From positions 248,001 through 312,000 of the forward strand of contig CAZOVG010000001.1 of the NCBI GenBank assembly GCA_964583335.1: a DNA stretch of 64,000 nucleotides, in the 5' to 3' direction. Position numbers and translations under genes: made by a program. Below, one piece after another: positions 43,536-53,132 of this stretch. Below the pieces are notes generated by a model. It saw only the letters and a list, made by a program, of their open reading frames with translations, made no database searches and had not been told where the DNA came from. The number at the start of each line of letters is the position of its first letter. Position 1 is the stretch's first letter. The stretch comes from JAGNKE01 sp964583335 (lineage in GTDB: Bacteria; Pseudomonadota; Alphaproteobacteria; Micavibrionales; Micavibrionaceae).

Positions 43536-44345
43536 ATGAGTAACAGTTCCGCTTCGATGCCCCGTCTGCTCGCCGTCGCCAATCAGAAAGGCGGGGTGGG
43601 TAAAACGACCACCGCGATTAATCTTTCGACCGCCCTGTGCGCCGTCGGCAAGAAGGTTTTGCTGATCGACCTCGATCCGCAGGGCAATGCCACGACCGGG
43701 CTGGGCGTTAAACGCAGCGAAATTCAAAAAAGCATTTACGACGTTCTGTTCGACGAGGCGGAGGTCACGGACGTTGCCGTGCCGACCAAGGTGCGCGGTT
43801 TGTCGGTGGTTCCGTCCTCTATCCATCTCGCCGGCGCGGAGATCGAGCTGGTGACCGAGCAGTACCGGGAATACCGCCTTAGGAACGCCATTCGCAAGTC
43901 CCTGCCCTATGATTATGTGATCGTGGATTGTCCGCCCTCGCTTAATCTTTTGACGCTTAATGCTTTTGTGGGCGTTGAGTCGCTCATCGTCCCGTTGCAG
44001 TGCGAGTTTTATGCGCTGGAGGGGCTCAGCCATCTGACCAAGACGATTCGCCGCGTTCGTAAGTCCCTTAATCCTGATCTGGATATTCAGGGCATTGTTT
44101 TGACGATGGTGGACCGCCGGAACAATCTTTCGGCACAAGTGGCTGAAGACGTTCGGAAATTTTTCGGCGACAAGGTTTACCAAACGCATATTCCGCGTAA
44201 TGTGCGCTTGTCTGAGGCGCCGTCGTATGGACTGCCCGCCATTATCTATGATATGAAATCACCGGGCGCCCAAGCTTATATCCAGCTGGCCAAGGAAGTC
44301 ATCGGGCGCGAACGCGAGATATTTGAACAACAACGAGTAGCGTGA
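43536..44345 (+). CDS. parA: Chromosome partitioning ATPase ParA (Soj)
   Basis: Walker-type ATPase that moves ParB-parS complexes. The 269-residue protein has ANQKGGVGKTTTAINL (deviant Walker A with signature Lys), LIDLDPQGNATTGLG, YVIVDCPPSLNLLT and the C-terminal helix region TSPGAQAYIQLA-like. The ATG at 43536 is chosen because the upstream 40 codons do not match the family. It overlaps the possible GTG of parB. Confidence 0.95.
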   Translation: MSNSSASMPRLLAVANQKGGVGKTTTAINLSTALCAVGKKVLLIDLDPQGNATTGLGVKRSEIQKSIYDVLFDEAEVTDVAVPTKVRGLSVVPSSIHLAGAEIELVTEQYREYRLRNAIRKSLPYDYVIVDCPPSLNLLTLNAFVGVESLIVPLQCEFYALEGLSHLTKTIRRVRKSLNPDLDIQGIVLTMVDRRNNLSAQVAEDVRKFFGDKVYQTHIPRNVRLSEAPSYGLPAIIYDMKSPGAQAYIQLAKEVIGREREIFEQQRVA

Positions 44346-44350
44346 TCATC

Positions 44351-45313
44351 ATGAGTGAAGCCAAAGCAAAAACAGCCGAAGGAAAGTCCCGTGGTCTGGG
44401 GCGTGGTTTGAATGCCCTGTTCGACGACGAGGAAGAGGTTTATGCGCCGATTATCGAGCAGGCGGCCGCCGGGGCGTCCGGTCGTTCGCGGCAGACGGTC
44501 GGGATCGACATGGTTTCGCCAGGGCCGACGCAACCGCGTCGTCATTTTGATGATCAAGCGTTACAGGAGCTTGCGCTTTCGATCCGTGAGCACGGGATTC
44601 TCCAGCCGCTTCTGGTCCGCGAAGGATCGGGCGGGTTTGAGATTATTGCCGGTGAGCGGCGCTGGCGCGCAGCGCAAATCGCGCAGCTGCATGAAGTTCC
44701 GGTTATCGTTCTGGATATCGACGATATCGAGGCGCTGAAGATCGCGTTGATCGAGAACTTGCAGCGCGAAGACCTTGATCCGATCGAGGAAGCGGCGGGA
44801 TATCAAAGATTACTGGAAACTTATGGGCAGACGCAGGAAGAGCTTGCGAAATCGGTCGGCAAGAGCCGTTCTCATATCGCCAACATGATTCGTTTGCTGG
44901 GTTTGCCGCAGTCTGTTCAGGCGCATGTCAGCGCCGGTAAGCTCTCGATGGGGCATGCCCGGACGCTGATTACCTGCGATAACCCGGAAGATCTCGCAGA
45001 GGAAATTATCAAGGGCGGTCTGAGTGTGCGGCAGGCTGAAAAGCTTACTGCGGACTCCTCGGGGCGCGTTCAGAAGGAGCGCAGCCGTAAGGCAAACGAA
45101 AGCGCTGCGCGCATCGGTCCGGCCCATAAGGCGAAAGACCCCGATACGCTTGCGCTTGAGAACGATATGTCGAATTTGCTCGGCATGCGCGTGACGATCG
45201 ATACGGCGGATGGGATGAGCGGGCATGTCAAGATCGAGTTTAAATCGCTCGATCAGCTCGACGAGGTTCTGCACCGCCTTGCCCATTATCCGGGCAGCCG
45301 TCAGGCGGGCTAA
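44351..45313 (+). CDS. parB: Chromosome partitioning protein ParB (Spo0J)
   Basis: It binds parS sites and CTP and loads the partition complex. The 320-residue protein has the LGRGLNALFDDEEE N-terminus, REHGILQPLLVR, the GERRWRAAQ and ALIENLQREDLDPIEEA motifs, the helix-turn-helix KSRSHIANMIRLLGLP and the C-terminal dimerisation segment. GTG at 44342 is an alternative start; ATG at 44351 gives the usual N-terminus. Confidence 0.95.
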   Translation: MSEAKAKTAEGKSRGLGRGLNALFDDEEEVYAPIIEQAAAGASGRSRQTVGIDMVSPGPTQPRRHFDDQALQELALSIREHGILQPLLVREGSGGFEIIAGERRWRAAQIAQLHEVPVIVLDIDDIEALKIALIENLQREDLDPIEEAAGYQRLLETYGQTQEELAKSVGKSRSHIANMIRLLGLPQSVQAHVSAGKLSMGHARTLITCDNPEDLAEEIIKGGLSVRQAEKLTADSSGRVQKERSRKANESAARIGPAHKAKDPDTLALENDMSNLLGMRVTIDTADGMSGHVKIEFKSLDQLDEVLHRLAHYPGSRQAG

Positions 45314-45325
45314 ATTCCTTAATTG

Positions 45326-46870
45326 CTAGTTGACCGCCGGGGCTGCTGCGGGAGCCGGGGTGATTTCAGGCTGTCTGGGCAGGGCCGAGATCGAATTGGT
45401 CACGCCCAGTGTGATGTTACCGCGCTCTATTCCGAGCTGCTCGGTCATTCCCTCCACGAATTTCTGTGCGATCTGTGCCTCTGCGGGGCTGTATACGGGC
45501 GGGTCTTGCGCCAACGTCCGCTGCACGAGGTCAACGGTATCGGAAAGGCTGGGTGTTAGTGTGCGCAGGGCTGTTTGCGGTTGGCCCGCCTCTTTTAACG
45601 GCGCTTGGGCCGCCGCGATATATTGGTCCGCCGTTTTGCTGTAGAAACCGTCTATCGCGCTTTTCGTTTCGAAGTATTCCGCGATGTTTCCGGTTTCAAG
45701 ATATTCCGCGATAAAATATCCGGTGTCGTGGTTGTCTCTGACTGCCGGTGGGATGAGATTGATATTTTCGTTTTCGGGGATTTTTTCACGCAGAAGCTGG
45801 GGCATGGTGTTGATCATGCTGTCGCCGATCCGAACGGCGCCCCAATAGGGTAGAATTTCCGGGGTTACCTGTCCGTATACGGCCTGGACCGCCGAGAGGT
45901 CGGCTTCGATTTCCCGCAGATGCGAGAGCGTTTCCTGAAGCGGGCCCATCATCGACATGGTCTCGTTTGTGAGTTCGATCACAGCGCGCATTTCAGGGGG
46001 AAGAATCTTCGGGTCCCTGTCCTTTGCCGCGTCAATCAAGTGTTCGGTCTCGTGGGCCGTGACCACCGCCGCCCATTCCGCGTTGGTTCCGGGCGGTGGA
46101 TTCTTGGCCTGCTGCAACGAGCGGTGGATTTCGGTGTTGCCCATCAGCGAGAAGTTTTCTCCGGGCAGGAAGGCCATGACGGTTTTAGACTCGCGGTAGA
46201 CGGAAGCGGCTTGCTCTATCTCTTCGGGCGAGGGCATTGTTGGGGATTCTGTGAGGCTTATCAAGGCCTCGTTCGCATATAGCGTGTTCACAAAGTAGTT
46301 TGTGGTCATGCGGTTGGCGGCGCGCAATCTTTCGAGTGCCAGTTTTTCTTCGGGGTCGAGGGCGTCCGTCATTTCCTGAACGGTCGGCAAGGTCGGCCTG
46401 CCCAGCGGGCGCAAGCTTTGTTGGATGTCCCTTTCTATAAGCGCATGAAGCTCGGGCGAGGTTTCGCGTAGGTTTTCCATGAACATGTCGCCAGTTTCGA
46501 TCAGGGTTTCCCTGAGGTTTTCCCTGTTCGCGCGGTAGTGGGCGTCCCATGATGCCCCTTCGGCGGGGGTCGGCGTTACCGCTCTTATTTGCGCGCGTAA
46601 CTGCGGCGTAAAAATCTCCGAGTTGAGGTCGTCGTAGTAAATGTGGGGTTTGTTCCAGAGCTGATTGACGAAGCTGGGGTCGTTCACGATGCCTGTGATA
46701 CCGGTTTCCGCCGGGGCGGTTGTCATGGGGTCTAGGTCGATCTTGAAAAACTGACCGGATTCGCGTTGGAATATTCTGCGCAAGGTGCCCGGCTCAGGGG
46801 GCGGGGTTGCCGGGGCGGCCTGCGCTCCGGGCGTGATTTCCTGTTCCGCTTCTGCTGTGGCCTCTGGCAC
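45326..46870 (-). CDS. Putative HExxH metallopeptidase-like protein of unknown function
   Basis: The 514-residue protein has no signal peptide, a Pro/Ala-rich N-terminus and a helical body. At about residue 277 it has VVTAHETEHLIDAAKD, a clear HExxH (zincin) motif. About 50 residues later comes LREIEADLSAVQAV, where a Glu followed by AD could be the third zinc ligand (gluzincin style). The C-terminus is Pro/Ala-rich. It is convergent with parB (12-base gap). The metallopeptidase call is from the motif only. Confidence 0.7.
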   Translation of the reverse strand: MPEATAEAEQEITPGAQAAPATPPPEPGTLRRIFQRESGQFFKIDLDPMTTAPAETGITGIVNDPSFVNQLWNKPHIYYDDLNSEIFTPQLRAQIRAVTPTPAEGASWDAHYRANRENLRETLIETGDMFMENLRETSPELHALIERDIQQSLRPLGRPTLPTVQEMTDALDPEEKLALERLRAANRMTTNYFVNTLYANEALISLTESPTMPSPEEIEQAASVYRESKTVMAFLPGENFSLMGNTEIHRSLQQAKNPPPGTNAEWAAVVTAHETEHLIDAAKDRDPKILPPEMRAVIELTNETMSMMGPLQETLSHLREIEADLSAVQAVYGQVTPEILPYWGAVRIGDSMINTMPQLLREKIPENENINLIPPAVRDNHDTGYFIAEYLETGNIAEYFETKSAIDGFYSKTADQYIAAAQAPLKEAGQPQTALRTLTPSLSDTVDLVQRTLAQDPPVYSPAEAQIAQKFVEGMTEQLGIERGNITLGVTNSISALPRQPEITPAPAAAPAVN

Positions 46871-46985
46871 CGCTGTTTCCTTATATTCTTATTATGGAGG
46901 CATTATAGTTGGAAGATTATTGCCCTGCCAAGAGATTTGTCATTTGGGGATATTGAGGCTATAGTCCGGCCGCAGGAGCATTTTC

Positions 46986-47297
46986 ATGAAAAAGCAAAGC
47001 AAGGATGTCGTTTATCTCATCGGGGATTTCCGGGCCGCGACGGTGTTTGTCGGCAAGGGGCTGTTCTACAGTGCGGCCGAGAAGCCCGAAGATCTGGCGA
47101 AGCCTGTGCATGACGTCGACCTTAACGGGCGCACTTACCGTTTCTGGAATGCCGATCCCAAATTTCATAAGGCGCTGGCCGAGCGACCCAATACCTATTT
47201 GTTTGCGGGCGATCTTAACGGGCTTTTGCTTCAGGTCGAGAATAACGGGATGATTACGGCAAGGCACTATCCGGAGCTTATGCGCGCCCTCGATTAA
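46986..47297 (+). CDS. Unknown small protein
   Basis: The 103-residue protein has AGGAG 8 bases before the ATG. It looks like a compact alpha/beta domain (VVYLIGDFRAATVFVGKGLF, RTYRFWNADPKFHKALAERP, YLFAGDLNGLLLQVENNG). It is convergent with hisE, the stops overlapping. No family recognised. Confidence 0.65.
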   Translation: MKKQSKDVVYLIGDFRAATVFVGKGLFYSAAEKPEDLAKPVHDVDLNGRTYRFWNADPKFHKALAERPNTYLFAGDLNGLLLQVENNGMITARHYPELMRALD

Positions 47298-47647
47298 TTT
47301 TTTTGAGAAGGTCTTGAGGCCTTTTCTTCGTGCCCGCCGATGCCGAAGCGACTCTCCAGAACTTTCAGAATTTCACTGGGAGGGATGTCATAATGCGCCA
47401 AGAGCACCAGCAGGTGGAAGGTGAGGTCTGTCGACTCCGCAATCAGGGCCGTACGTGCCGTTTTATCGGTTGGGTTTTTATCGAGCTTGCGGGCTTCGGC
47501 GATGGTTTCGGCGGCCTCCTCATGAATCTTCTCCGCCATTTTATCCACACCCTGTGCATATAATGATGCGACGTAAGATTTTTCGGCGGAATTGGCCTTT
47601 CTTGACTGTAAAACATCATAAAGCTTTAAAAGAACATCGTTGCTCAT
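47294..47647 (-). CDS. hisE: Phosphoribosyl-ATP pyrophosphatase
   Basis: Second step of histidine synthesis. The 117-residue protein has KSYVASLYAQG, KIHEEAAETIAEA (metal-binding Glu cluster) and ESTDLTFHLLVLL, as in the MazG-like HisE family. Its start overlaps the hisF stop (ATGA). Last gene of the hisH-GNAT-hisA-hisF-hisE run. A DnaA-box-like TTATCCACA at 47541 is judged accidental. Confidence 0.93.
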   Translation of the reverse strand: MSNDVLLKLYDVLQSRKANSAEKSYVASLYAQGVDKMAEKIHEEAAETIAEARKLDKNPTDKTARTALIAESTDLTFHLLVLLAHYDIPPSEILKVLESRFGIGGHEEKASRPSQKN

Positions 47648-48405
47648 CGCACTGGTATTCCTTGTTTTTTCATTTCCTGCTTTGCCTGTGAGATCGTGAA
47701 TTCCCCAAAATGGAAGATTGAGGCTGCCAAGACGGCTGAAGCGTGGCCGTCCCTTATTCCATCCACAAGGTGAGCGAGATTCCCTACTCCACCGGAAGCA
47801 ATGACAGGCACACGTACGGCATCGGCAACCGCACGGGTGAGGGCGATGTCGAAGCCCTTTTTGGTGCCGTCGCGATCCATGGAGGTGAGGAGGATTTCTC
47901 CGGCTCCATAGTCTGCCATTTTGACCGCCCATTCCACGGCGTCGATCCCGGTCGGCTGGCGGCCGCCGTGGGTATAGATTTCCCATCCTTCGGTGCCATC
48001 CTTGCGGGCTTTGGCGTCGATTGCGACTACGATGCACTGGTTGCCGCATTTTTCGGACGCTTCGCGCACGAAGTCGGGATTTTTTACGGCGGCGGAGTTG
48101 ATCGAGATTTTATCGGCCCCCGCCTCCAGCAATTTGCGGATGTCGGCCAGCGTGCGCACGCCGCCGCCGACGGTCAGCGGAATAAACACCTGTTCGGCCG
48201 TCTGGCGCACGACATCGAAGATCGTTTCGCGGTTGCTGCTGGTCGCCGTGATATCAAGGAAGCAGAGTTCGTCGGCACCTTGCTCGTCATAAATCTTGGC
48301 CTGTTCCACGGGATCGCCCGCGTCGATGAGATCGACAAAGTTTACGCCCTTGACCACGCGGCCTTCGTTGACGTCGAGGCAGGGAATGATACGGGTTTTG
48401 AGCAT
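47644..48405 (-). CDS. hisF: Imidazole glycerol phosphate synthase, cyclase subunit
   Basis: Cyclase half of the HisHF enzyme. The 253-residue barrel starts MLKTRIIPCLDVNEGRVVKGVNF and has LCFLDITATS, VGGGVRTL, GADKISINSAAV, VVAIDAKAR and VIASGGVG, with the two catalytic Asp in the usual places. It lies 12 bases after hisA. Confidence 0.96.
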   Translation of the reverse strand: MLKTRIIPCLDVNEGRVVKGVNFVDLIDAGDPVEQAKIYDEQGADELCFLDITATSSNRETIFDVVRQTAEQVFIPLTVGGGVRTLADIRKLLEAGADKISINSAAVKNPDFVREASEKCGNQCIVVAIDAKARKDGTEGWEIYTHGGRQPTGIDAVEWAVKMADYGAGEILLTSMDRDGTKKGFDIALTRAVADAVRVPVIASGGVGNLAHLVDGIRDGHASAVLAASIFHFGEFTISQAKQEMKKQGIPVR

Positions 48406-48417
48406 GAACGATCCTTG

Positions 48418-49167
48418 TTATGAGGCGGCGGGAAGACCTTCGCCGCCCGCAGCGACAGCCAGAGCCTGGCGGGGGGTAAACTTCTTTTCATAGAGGGCTT
48501 TGCCGACGATTACGCCGCTGACGCCCAGTTTTCCGGCCTCATAGACGTCTTTCAGGTCTTCGAGCGAGCCCACGCCGCCGGAAGCGATAACGGGCAGGGC
48601 GGTCGCGCGGGCGAGGGCGAGGGTGGAGTCCATATTCAGGCCCTCTCCGGTCCCGTCGCGGTCGATGTCGGTGTAGATGATGCAGGCCACGCCGACATCC
48701 TCGAATTTCTTGGCAAGATCGGCGGCCTTGATCGTGGAGTCCTCCACCCAGCCCTCCACGGCGACGTTGCCGTTGCGGGCGTCGAGGCCAATCGCGATCT
48801 GGCCGGGAAAAAGATTGCAGGCCTCCATGACCAGCGCGGGATTGCGGACGGCCGCCGTGCCGAGGATGATGCGAGAGACGCCCTGCTCCAGCCATTCGCC
48901 GATCTGGGAAATGGTTCTGATGCCGCCGCCGAGTTGTACGGGGATATCCACCGCGTCTACGATGGCGCGCACGGCCTGCCCGTTTACAGGCGCGCCTTGC
49001 ACGGCGCCGTCGAGATCAACCACGTGAATCCATGAAAAGCCCGCCCTCGCCCACTCATGCGCCTGTTGCGCCGGGCTTTCGTTATAGACGGTATCCTGAT
49101 TCATGTCGCCCTTGTAAAGGCGCACACATCGGCCGCCCTTGAGGTCGATCGCGGGGTAGATGATCAT
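48418..49167 (-). CDS. hisA: ProFAR isomerase HisA
   Basis: Amadori isomerase of the histidine pathway. The 249-residue barrel has IYPAIDLKGGRCVRLYKGD, IHVVDLDGAVQG, QLGGGIRTISQI, IGLDARNGNVAVEGW, YTDIDRDGTGEGLN and VIASGGVG, all standard. Confidence 0.96.
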   Translation of the reverse strand: MIIYPAIDLKGGRCVRLYKGDMNQDTVYNESPAQQAHEWARAGFSWIHVVDLDGAVQGAPVNGQAVRAIVDAVDIPVQLGGGIRTISQIGEWLEQGVSRIILGTAAVRNPALVMEACNLFPGQIAIGLDARNGNVAVEGWVEDSTIKAADLAKKFEDVGVACIIYTDIDRDGTGEGLNMDSTLALARATALPVIASGGVGSLEDLKDVYEAGKLGVSGVIVGKALYEKKFTPRQALAVAAGGEGLPAAS

Positions 49168-49199
49168 GGTTTAACGCATAACTTGAAACGGGCAGGGAC

Positions 49200-49772
49200 T
49201 CAAGTGGCTTGTTCCACGGCGTTGGGGTCTATGACCTTGAAATAGTAGTAGCCCTTGAGGATTTTGCCATCGACCTTCGCATAGTAGGGATGTTCGCCTA
49301 TACGCCTGAATCCGCTTTTTTCGTACAAGGTTATCGCGGCCTCCATCGTTTCGCGGACGTCGAGGTTGATGACGGCGAAGCCTTCGTCGCGGGCCTGATT
49401 TTCGGCCTCTTCCAGCAGCATGCGAGCCAGACCGTGCCCCCTTGCCCATGGCGCGACAAAGTTGGTGGTGAGCTGGACGCTCAGGCGCTGCGCCTCGTTG
49501 TTCGGGGGCGGCTTTAAAAGCTGGCAGGTGCCGCAGATCACACCGTCGAGACGCGCGACCAAGAGGATGCGCGAAGGCATGGCGACAACGCCCTGCCAGT
49601 AGCGTTCGAGGACATCGCGTTCGGGTTTGCGGACCCAGCCGAAGCCCCCGCCGCTTTCAATCGCCGCAATCGTCGCATCACACAGGTCCGTAACATCGCC
49701 CAAGGTGAGGGATTCAAGACGCTCCACCCGTGGCACAGGCGTCAGGGTCTTGAAACTCGTTTTATCGCTCAT
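49200..49772 (-). CDS. GNAT family N-acetyltransferase
   Basis: The 190-residue protein has a GNAT core: VARLDGVICGTCQLLKPP, the acetyl-CoA motif VAPWARGHGLARMLLEEAENQAR (R-G-x-G-x-A) and INLDVRETMEAAITLYEKSGF. It lies between hisH and hisA in the same direction, interrupting the usual hisBHAF order. The substrate is unknown. Confidence 0.88.
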   Translation of the reverse strand: MSDKTSFKTLTPVPRVERLESLTLGDVTDLCDATIAAIESGGGFGWVRKPERDVLERYWQGVVAMPSRILLVARLDGVICGTCQLLKPPPNNEAQRLSVQLTTNFVAPWARGHGLARMLLEEAENQARDEGFAVINLDVRETMEAAITLYEKSGFRRIGEHPYYAKVDGKILKGYYYFKVIDPNAVEQAT

Positions 49773-49825
49773 CCGTCGCGGCCTTTCCGTTACCGTCTCT
49801 ATAGCACCATTCGCTTGTAAAGGTG

Positions 49826-50497
49826 TCAGGGTTTCCAGTCGAGGAAATTACCGATCAGCCTTAGCCCCGCGTTCTGGCTTTTTTCAGGGTGGAACTGAAC
49901 CCCGATCATATTATCCCTGCCGACGATGGCGGTCTGAAAACCGCCGTAATCCGTTAGGGCCAGAACATGATGCGTATGTTTACATTGGAACACAAAAGAG
50001 TGAACAAAATAGAAATTATCTGAAGAACTTATGTTGCGCAGCACAAAGTGGCGGTTGTCTTGTTGGACCGAAGCCGAGGGGAAGGCGAGGTCGTTCCAGC
50101 CCATGTGCGGGATCTTCAGGTTCGGGTCGTCGGCCTTGAGGGGAAGGACCTCGCCCTCGATCCAGTTCAGACCTGCGTGGGCGCCGTGTTCGAGGCCTCT
50201 TGTCGCCAGAAGCTGCATGCCAACGCAGATGCCCAGAAAGGGGACGGCTTTTTGGCGGACGGCTTCATAGAGGGCTTCCTTCATGCCTTCGATTGCGGTC
50301 AGGCCGTTCATGCAATCGCCGAACGCCCCCTGCCCCGGTAAGACGATCCGCGAGGCCGATAATAGGTCTTCCGGTTTGTTCGAGACCACGACTGATGTTT
50401 CGCGGCCATCGGTGTTGCCTATTCGCTCGAACGCCTTGGCGGCGGAGCGCAGATTCCCCGAGCCGTAGTCTATGATCACGACAGTTTCTTTTGCCAT
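49826..50497 (-). CDS. hisH: Imidazole glycerol phosphate synthase, glutamine amidotransferase subunit
   Basis: It supplies ammonia to HisF. The 223-residue protein has IIDYGSGNLRSAAKAFER, LPGQGAFGDCM, FLGICVGMQLLA (nucleophile Cys) and MIGVQFHPEKSQ (His and Glu). The ATG at 50497 gives the family start; further upstream in-frame codons run into the divergent hisD. The 80-base gap to hisD must hold both promoters. Confidence 0.95.
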   Translation of the reverse strand: MAKETVVIIDYGSGNLRSAAKAFERIGNTDGRETSVVVSNKPEDLLSASRIVLPGQGAFGDCMNGLTAIEGMKEALYEAVRQKAVPFLGICVGMQLLATRGLEHGAHAGLNWIEGEVLPLKADDPNLKIPHMGWNDLAFPSASVQQDNRHFVLRNISSSDNFYFVHSFVFQCKHTHHVLALTDYGGFQTAIVGRDNMIGVQFHPEKSQNAGLRLIGNFLDWKP

Positions 50498-50577
50498 CAG
50501 CCGTTTTTCGTTGTATGTCCTAGCCTTAATATTTGGGCTTTTCCCCCTGTTTGTAATCGAAAGACCGACAAGACACA

Positions 50578-51879
50578 ATGAGTGTTGCATTTTACCGATG
50601 GGCGCAGACTGACGAGGCGACGAGGGCGCGAATTCTCAAGCGCGGGCAGGCGGATATCGAGGCTGTCGCCGAGAAGGTCCGGCCGATCATCGAGGATGTG
50701 CAGTCGCGGGGCGACGCCGCTTTGCGTGACTATGCGCAGCGGTTCGAAGGCGCGGCGCTTTCGGATATCCGGGTTTCTAAGGCGGAGTTCGACACGGCGG
50801 AGGGCAAGCTGGATGAACGTCTCAAACGGGCGATTGAGCGCTGCGTGCGGAATGTGCGGGTGTTTCACGAGGAACAGATGCGCCGGGTCGAGCGGCATTG
50901 GATGGTCGAGGTGGAGCCGGGGGTTTGGGCCGGGGAGCAGGTCAGCGCGATAGAATCCGTTGGGCTTTACGTGCCGCGCGGTAAGGGCGCCTTTCCTTCC
51001 GCGCTTTATATGCTGGCGGTTCCGGCGGTGATCGCGGGCGTTTCGCAGATCGCGATTGTGACACCCCCTACTCCTGACGGCGGCTGCGATGCCGCCACCT
51101 TGTTCACGGCGCGGCTGTGCGGCGTTGAAAACGTCTACAAATGCGGCGGGGCGCAGGCCATCGCGGCGTTGGCTTACGGGACGCAGAGCGTGCCCCGGGT
51201 GCGCAAGGTTCTCGGGCCCGGCAGCCCGTATGTCGCGGCGGCGAAGAAAATATTGTCGGAGGTTCTGGACCCCGGTATGCCCGCAGGGCCGTCGGAGTCG
51301 ATCGTGCTGGCGGATGAGAGCGCCGATCCCGAGAATACGATTCTCGATCTCCTGAACGAGGCGGAGCACGGGGAGGATTCCGCCGCGCTCTTGGTCACTC
51401 ATGACGAAGCGCTCGCGACTTATGTAAAAAATAATCTAAGCAAGGTGATCGACACACTGCCCTCGCCGCACCGTGAAATCTGTCATCACGTTATGACAAA
51501 TTACGGCGGAATTATCCTGACCCAGAGTCTTGAAGATTCTATCGCGTTTTCCAACCTGTACGCGCCTGAGCATCTTCATCTCAAGGTCAAGAATGGCCAT
51601 GAGATTTTGGCAAGCCTCAGAAACGCCGGGGAAATTTTGATCGGGGAATATACGCCCTCCTCCCTTGGTAATTACGGGATCGGCGTTAACCATGTTCTGC
51701 CGACCGGGGGGTGGGCGCACAGTTTTTCCTGTACGTCTGTGTGGGATTTTCTCAAGCGCACGTCTTTGTCGGAGTGTGACCGATCCGGTTTCGAAGCCCT
51801 TAAAGACGATGTCGCGGTTCTGACGGACTATGAAGGTTTTCCCGCGCATGGTGAAGTTCTGCGGCGGCGGAAGCTCTAA
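50578..51879 (+). CDS. hisD: Histidinol dehydrogenase
   Basis: Last two oxidations of histidine synthesis. The 433-residue protein has VEPGVWAGEQVSAIESVGLYVPRG-like, VTPPTPDGGCDA, GGAQAIAALAYGT, the metal and catalytic region DPGMPAGPSESIVLAD, LLNEAEHGEDS and NHVLPTGGWAHS. It is divergent from hisH, whereas the other his genes in the window are on the minus strand. Confidence 0.95.
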   Translation: MSVAFYRWAQTDEATRARILKRGQADIEAVAEKVRPIIEDVQSRGDAALRDYAQRFEGAALSDIRVSKAEFDTAEGKLDERLKRAIERCVRNVRVFHEEQMRRVERHWMVEVEPGVWAGEQVSAIESVGLYVPRGKGAFPSALYMLAVPAVIAGVSQIAIVTPPTPDGGCDAATLFTARLCGVENVYKCGGAQAIAALAYGTQSVPRVRKVLGPGSPYVAAAKKILSEVLDPGMPAGPSESIVLADESADPENTILDLLNEAEHGEDSAALLVTHDEALATYVKNNLSKVIDTLPSPHREICHHVMTNYGGIILTQSLEDSIAFSNLYAPEHLHLKVKNGHEILASLRNAGEILIGEYTPSSLGNYGIGVNHVLPTGGWAHSFSCTSVWDFLKRTSLSECDRSGFEALKDDVAVLTDYEGFPAHGEVLRRRKL

Positions 51880-51923
51880 AATAGGCGCTGACAAGTGGCT
51901 GCGGATTTCTTTACAATCCGGTT

Positions 51924-52391
51924 ATGACAGAGCGCAAACGTCAGCACGAATTCACTGAACAGGAAATCAAGCGGATGACCGCCGTCACGATGCAGACCCG
52001 TATGGGGTATGTATGCCTGGGGGTTCCGGCGGCGGGACTGTTGCTTTATGTTGTTATTCTCATTCTGCTTTCGCCCATTCTCAATATCGACGAGGCCTTG
52101 CTTGATCCTGCCTCGATCGGACTTTTGCTTTTTCTTGGGACGGGGCTGGCCTATATCCATATGTTCATCGTCGGGTTTCCGGCGATGCTGTTTCTGGAGC
52201 AACGAAAAGCCGGCACCCTTGTAAATTACGTGTTTTTCGGTTTTGTAGCTGGTTTGCTTAACGAGCTTTTCCTTTGGTTTCTGGCTTTCGAGGTGACGAG
52301 CGTCAGCATTCAATGCGGCGTTATGTGCGCGGCGCTCTCGTGGGCCGTCATGAATGTCGGGAACCAATGGGGCGATAAGCGATATTGGTAA
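51924..52391 (+). CDS. Unknown four-span membrane protein
   Basis: The 155-residue protein has hydrophobic segments at about 27-50, 62-90, 100-118 and 122-145 and a charged head (TERKRQHEFTEQE). No motif recognised. It lies between hisD and the convergent hisB, with 8 bases to the latter. Confidence 0.7.
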   Translation: MTERKRQHEFTEQEIKRMTAVTMQTRMGYVCLGVPAAGLLLYVVILILLSPILNIDEALLDPASIGLLLFLGTGLAYIHMFIVGFPAMLFLEQRKAGTLVNYVFFGFVAGLLNELFLWFLAFEVTSVSIQCGVMCAALSWAVMNVGNQWGDKRYW

Positions 52392-52399
52392 TTTCGGAA

Positions 52400-53011
52400 T
52401 TACAGCGCGCCTTTGGTGCTGGGTAATTGTCCGGCCATGCGGGGATCGGCTTCCAAAGCCATGCGCAGGGCGCGGGCGAAGGCCTTGAACAGGCTTTCGA
52501 TGATGTGGTGGTTATTTGTCCCGTAACGGTTTTCGCAGTGAAGCGTGATGCCCGCGCTCTGGGCGAGGGCGTTGAAAAACTCCTGAAACAGCTCCGTATC
52601 CATGTCGCCGAGCCGTTCCACGGAAAAGCGGACGTTCCAGATGAGATACGGGCGGTTGGAGAGGTCGAGCGCAACGTTCGAGCGGGCCTCGTCCATCACG
52701 AGATCGAAGTGGCCGTAACGGCGGATGCCGGTTTTATCGCCCAAGGCTTGCTTTATGGCTTGCCCCAGAGTGATTCCGGTGTCTTCCACGGTGTGATGCC
52801 CGTCGATGTGCAGATCGCCCTTGGCGTCGATTTTCAGGTCGATGAGAGCATGGCGGGCGAGTTGTTCGAGCATGTGGTCGAAGAACCCTATACCCGTTTT
52901 TATGTCAAAAGTCCCTTGCCCGTCCAGATTGACCGAGACGGCAATTTCCGTTTCTTTGGTTTTCCGCTCGACCTTGGCGGTTCTTGCGGGTTTTTGGGCC
53001 TCGGGCATCAT
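52400..53011 (-). CDS. hisB: Imidazoleglycerol-phosphate dehydratase
   Basis: Manganese enzyme of histidine synthesis. The 203-residue protein has GIGFFDHMLEQLARH, DGHHTVEDTGI (metal-binding His cluster), RYGHFDLVMDEA and NNHHIIESLFKAFARAL. It is the monofunctional dehydratase type, with no phosphatase domain. It is separated from hisH by hisD and a membrane protein on the other strand. Confidence 0.95.
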   Translation of the reverse strand: MMPEAQKPARTAKVERKTKETEIAVSVNLDGQGTFDIKTGIGFFDHMLEQLARHALIDLKIDAKGDLHIDGHHTVEDTGITLGQAIKQALGDKTGIRRYGHFDLVMDEARSNVALDLSNRPYLIWNVRFSVERLGDMDTELFQEFFNALAQSAGITLHCENRYGTNNHHIIESLFKAFARALRMALEADPRMAGQLPSTKGAL

Positions 53012-53132
53012 AACCTCTTTTGTACTGATCGCACAAAACGCTTAAGAAACCGTAACATATCGCTTTTTATATCGTTACGCGATGAGTTTTTGCCCCCTTG
53101 ACTTCGCGGGCGCGGGCGGCAATACCTTTAGC

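Noticed and set aside
47541..47549. TTATCCACA DnaA box
   Set aside because: Single site inside hisE, far from the AT-rich candidate origin; likely chance.
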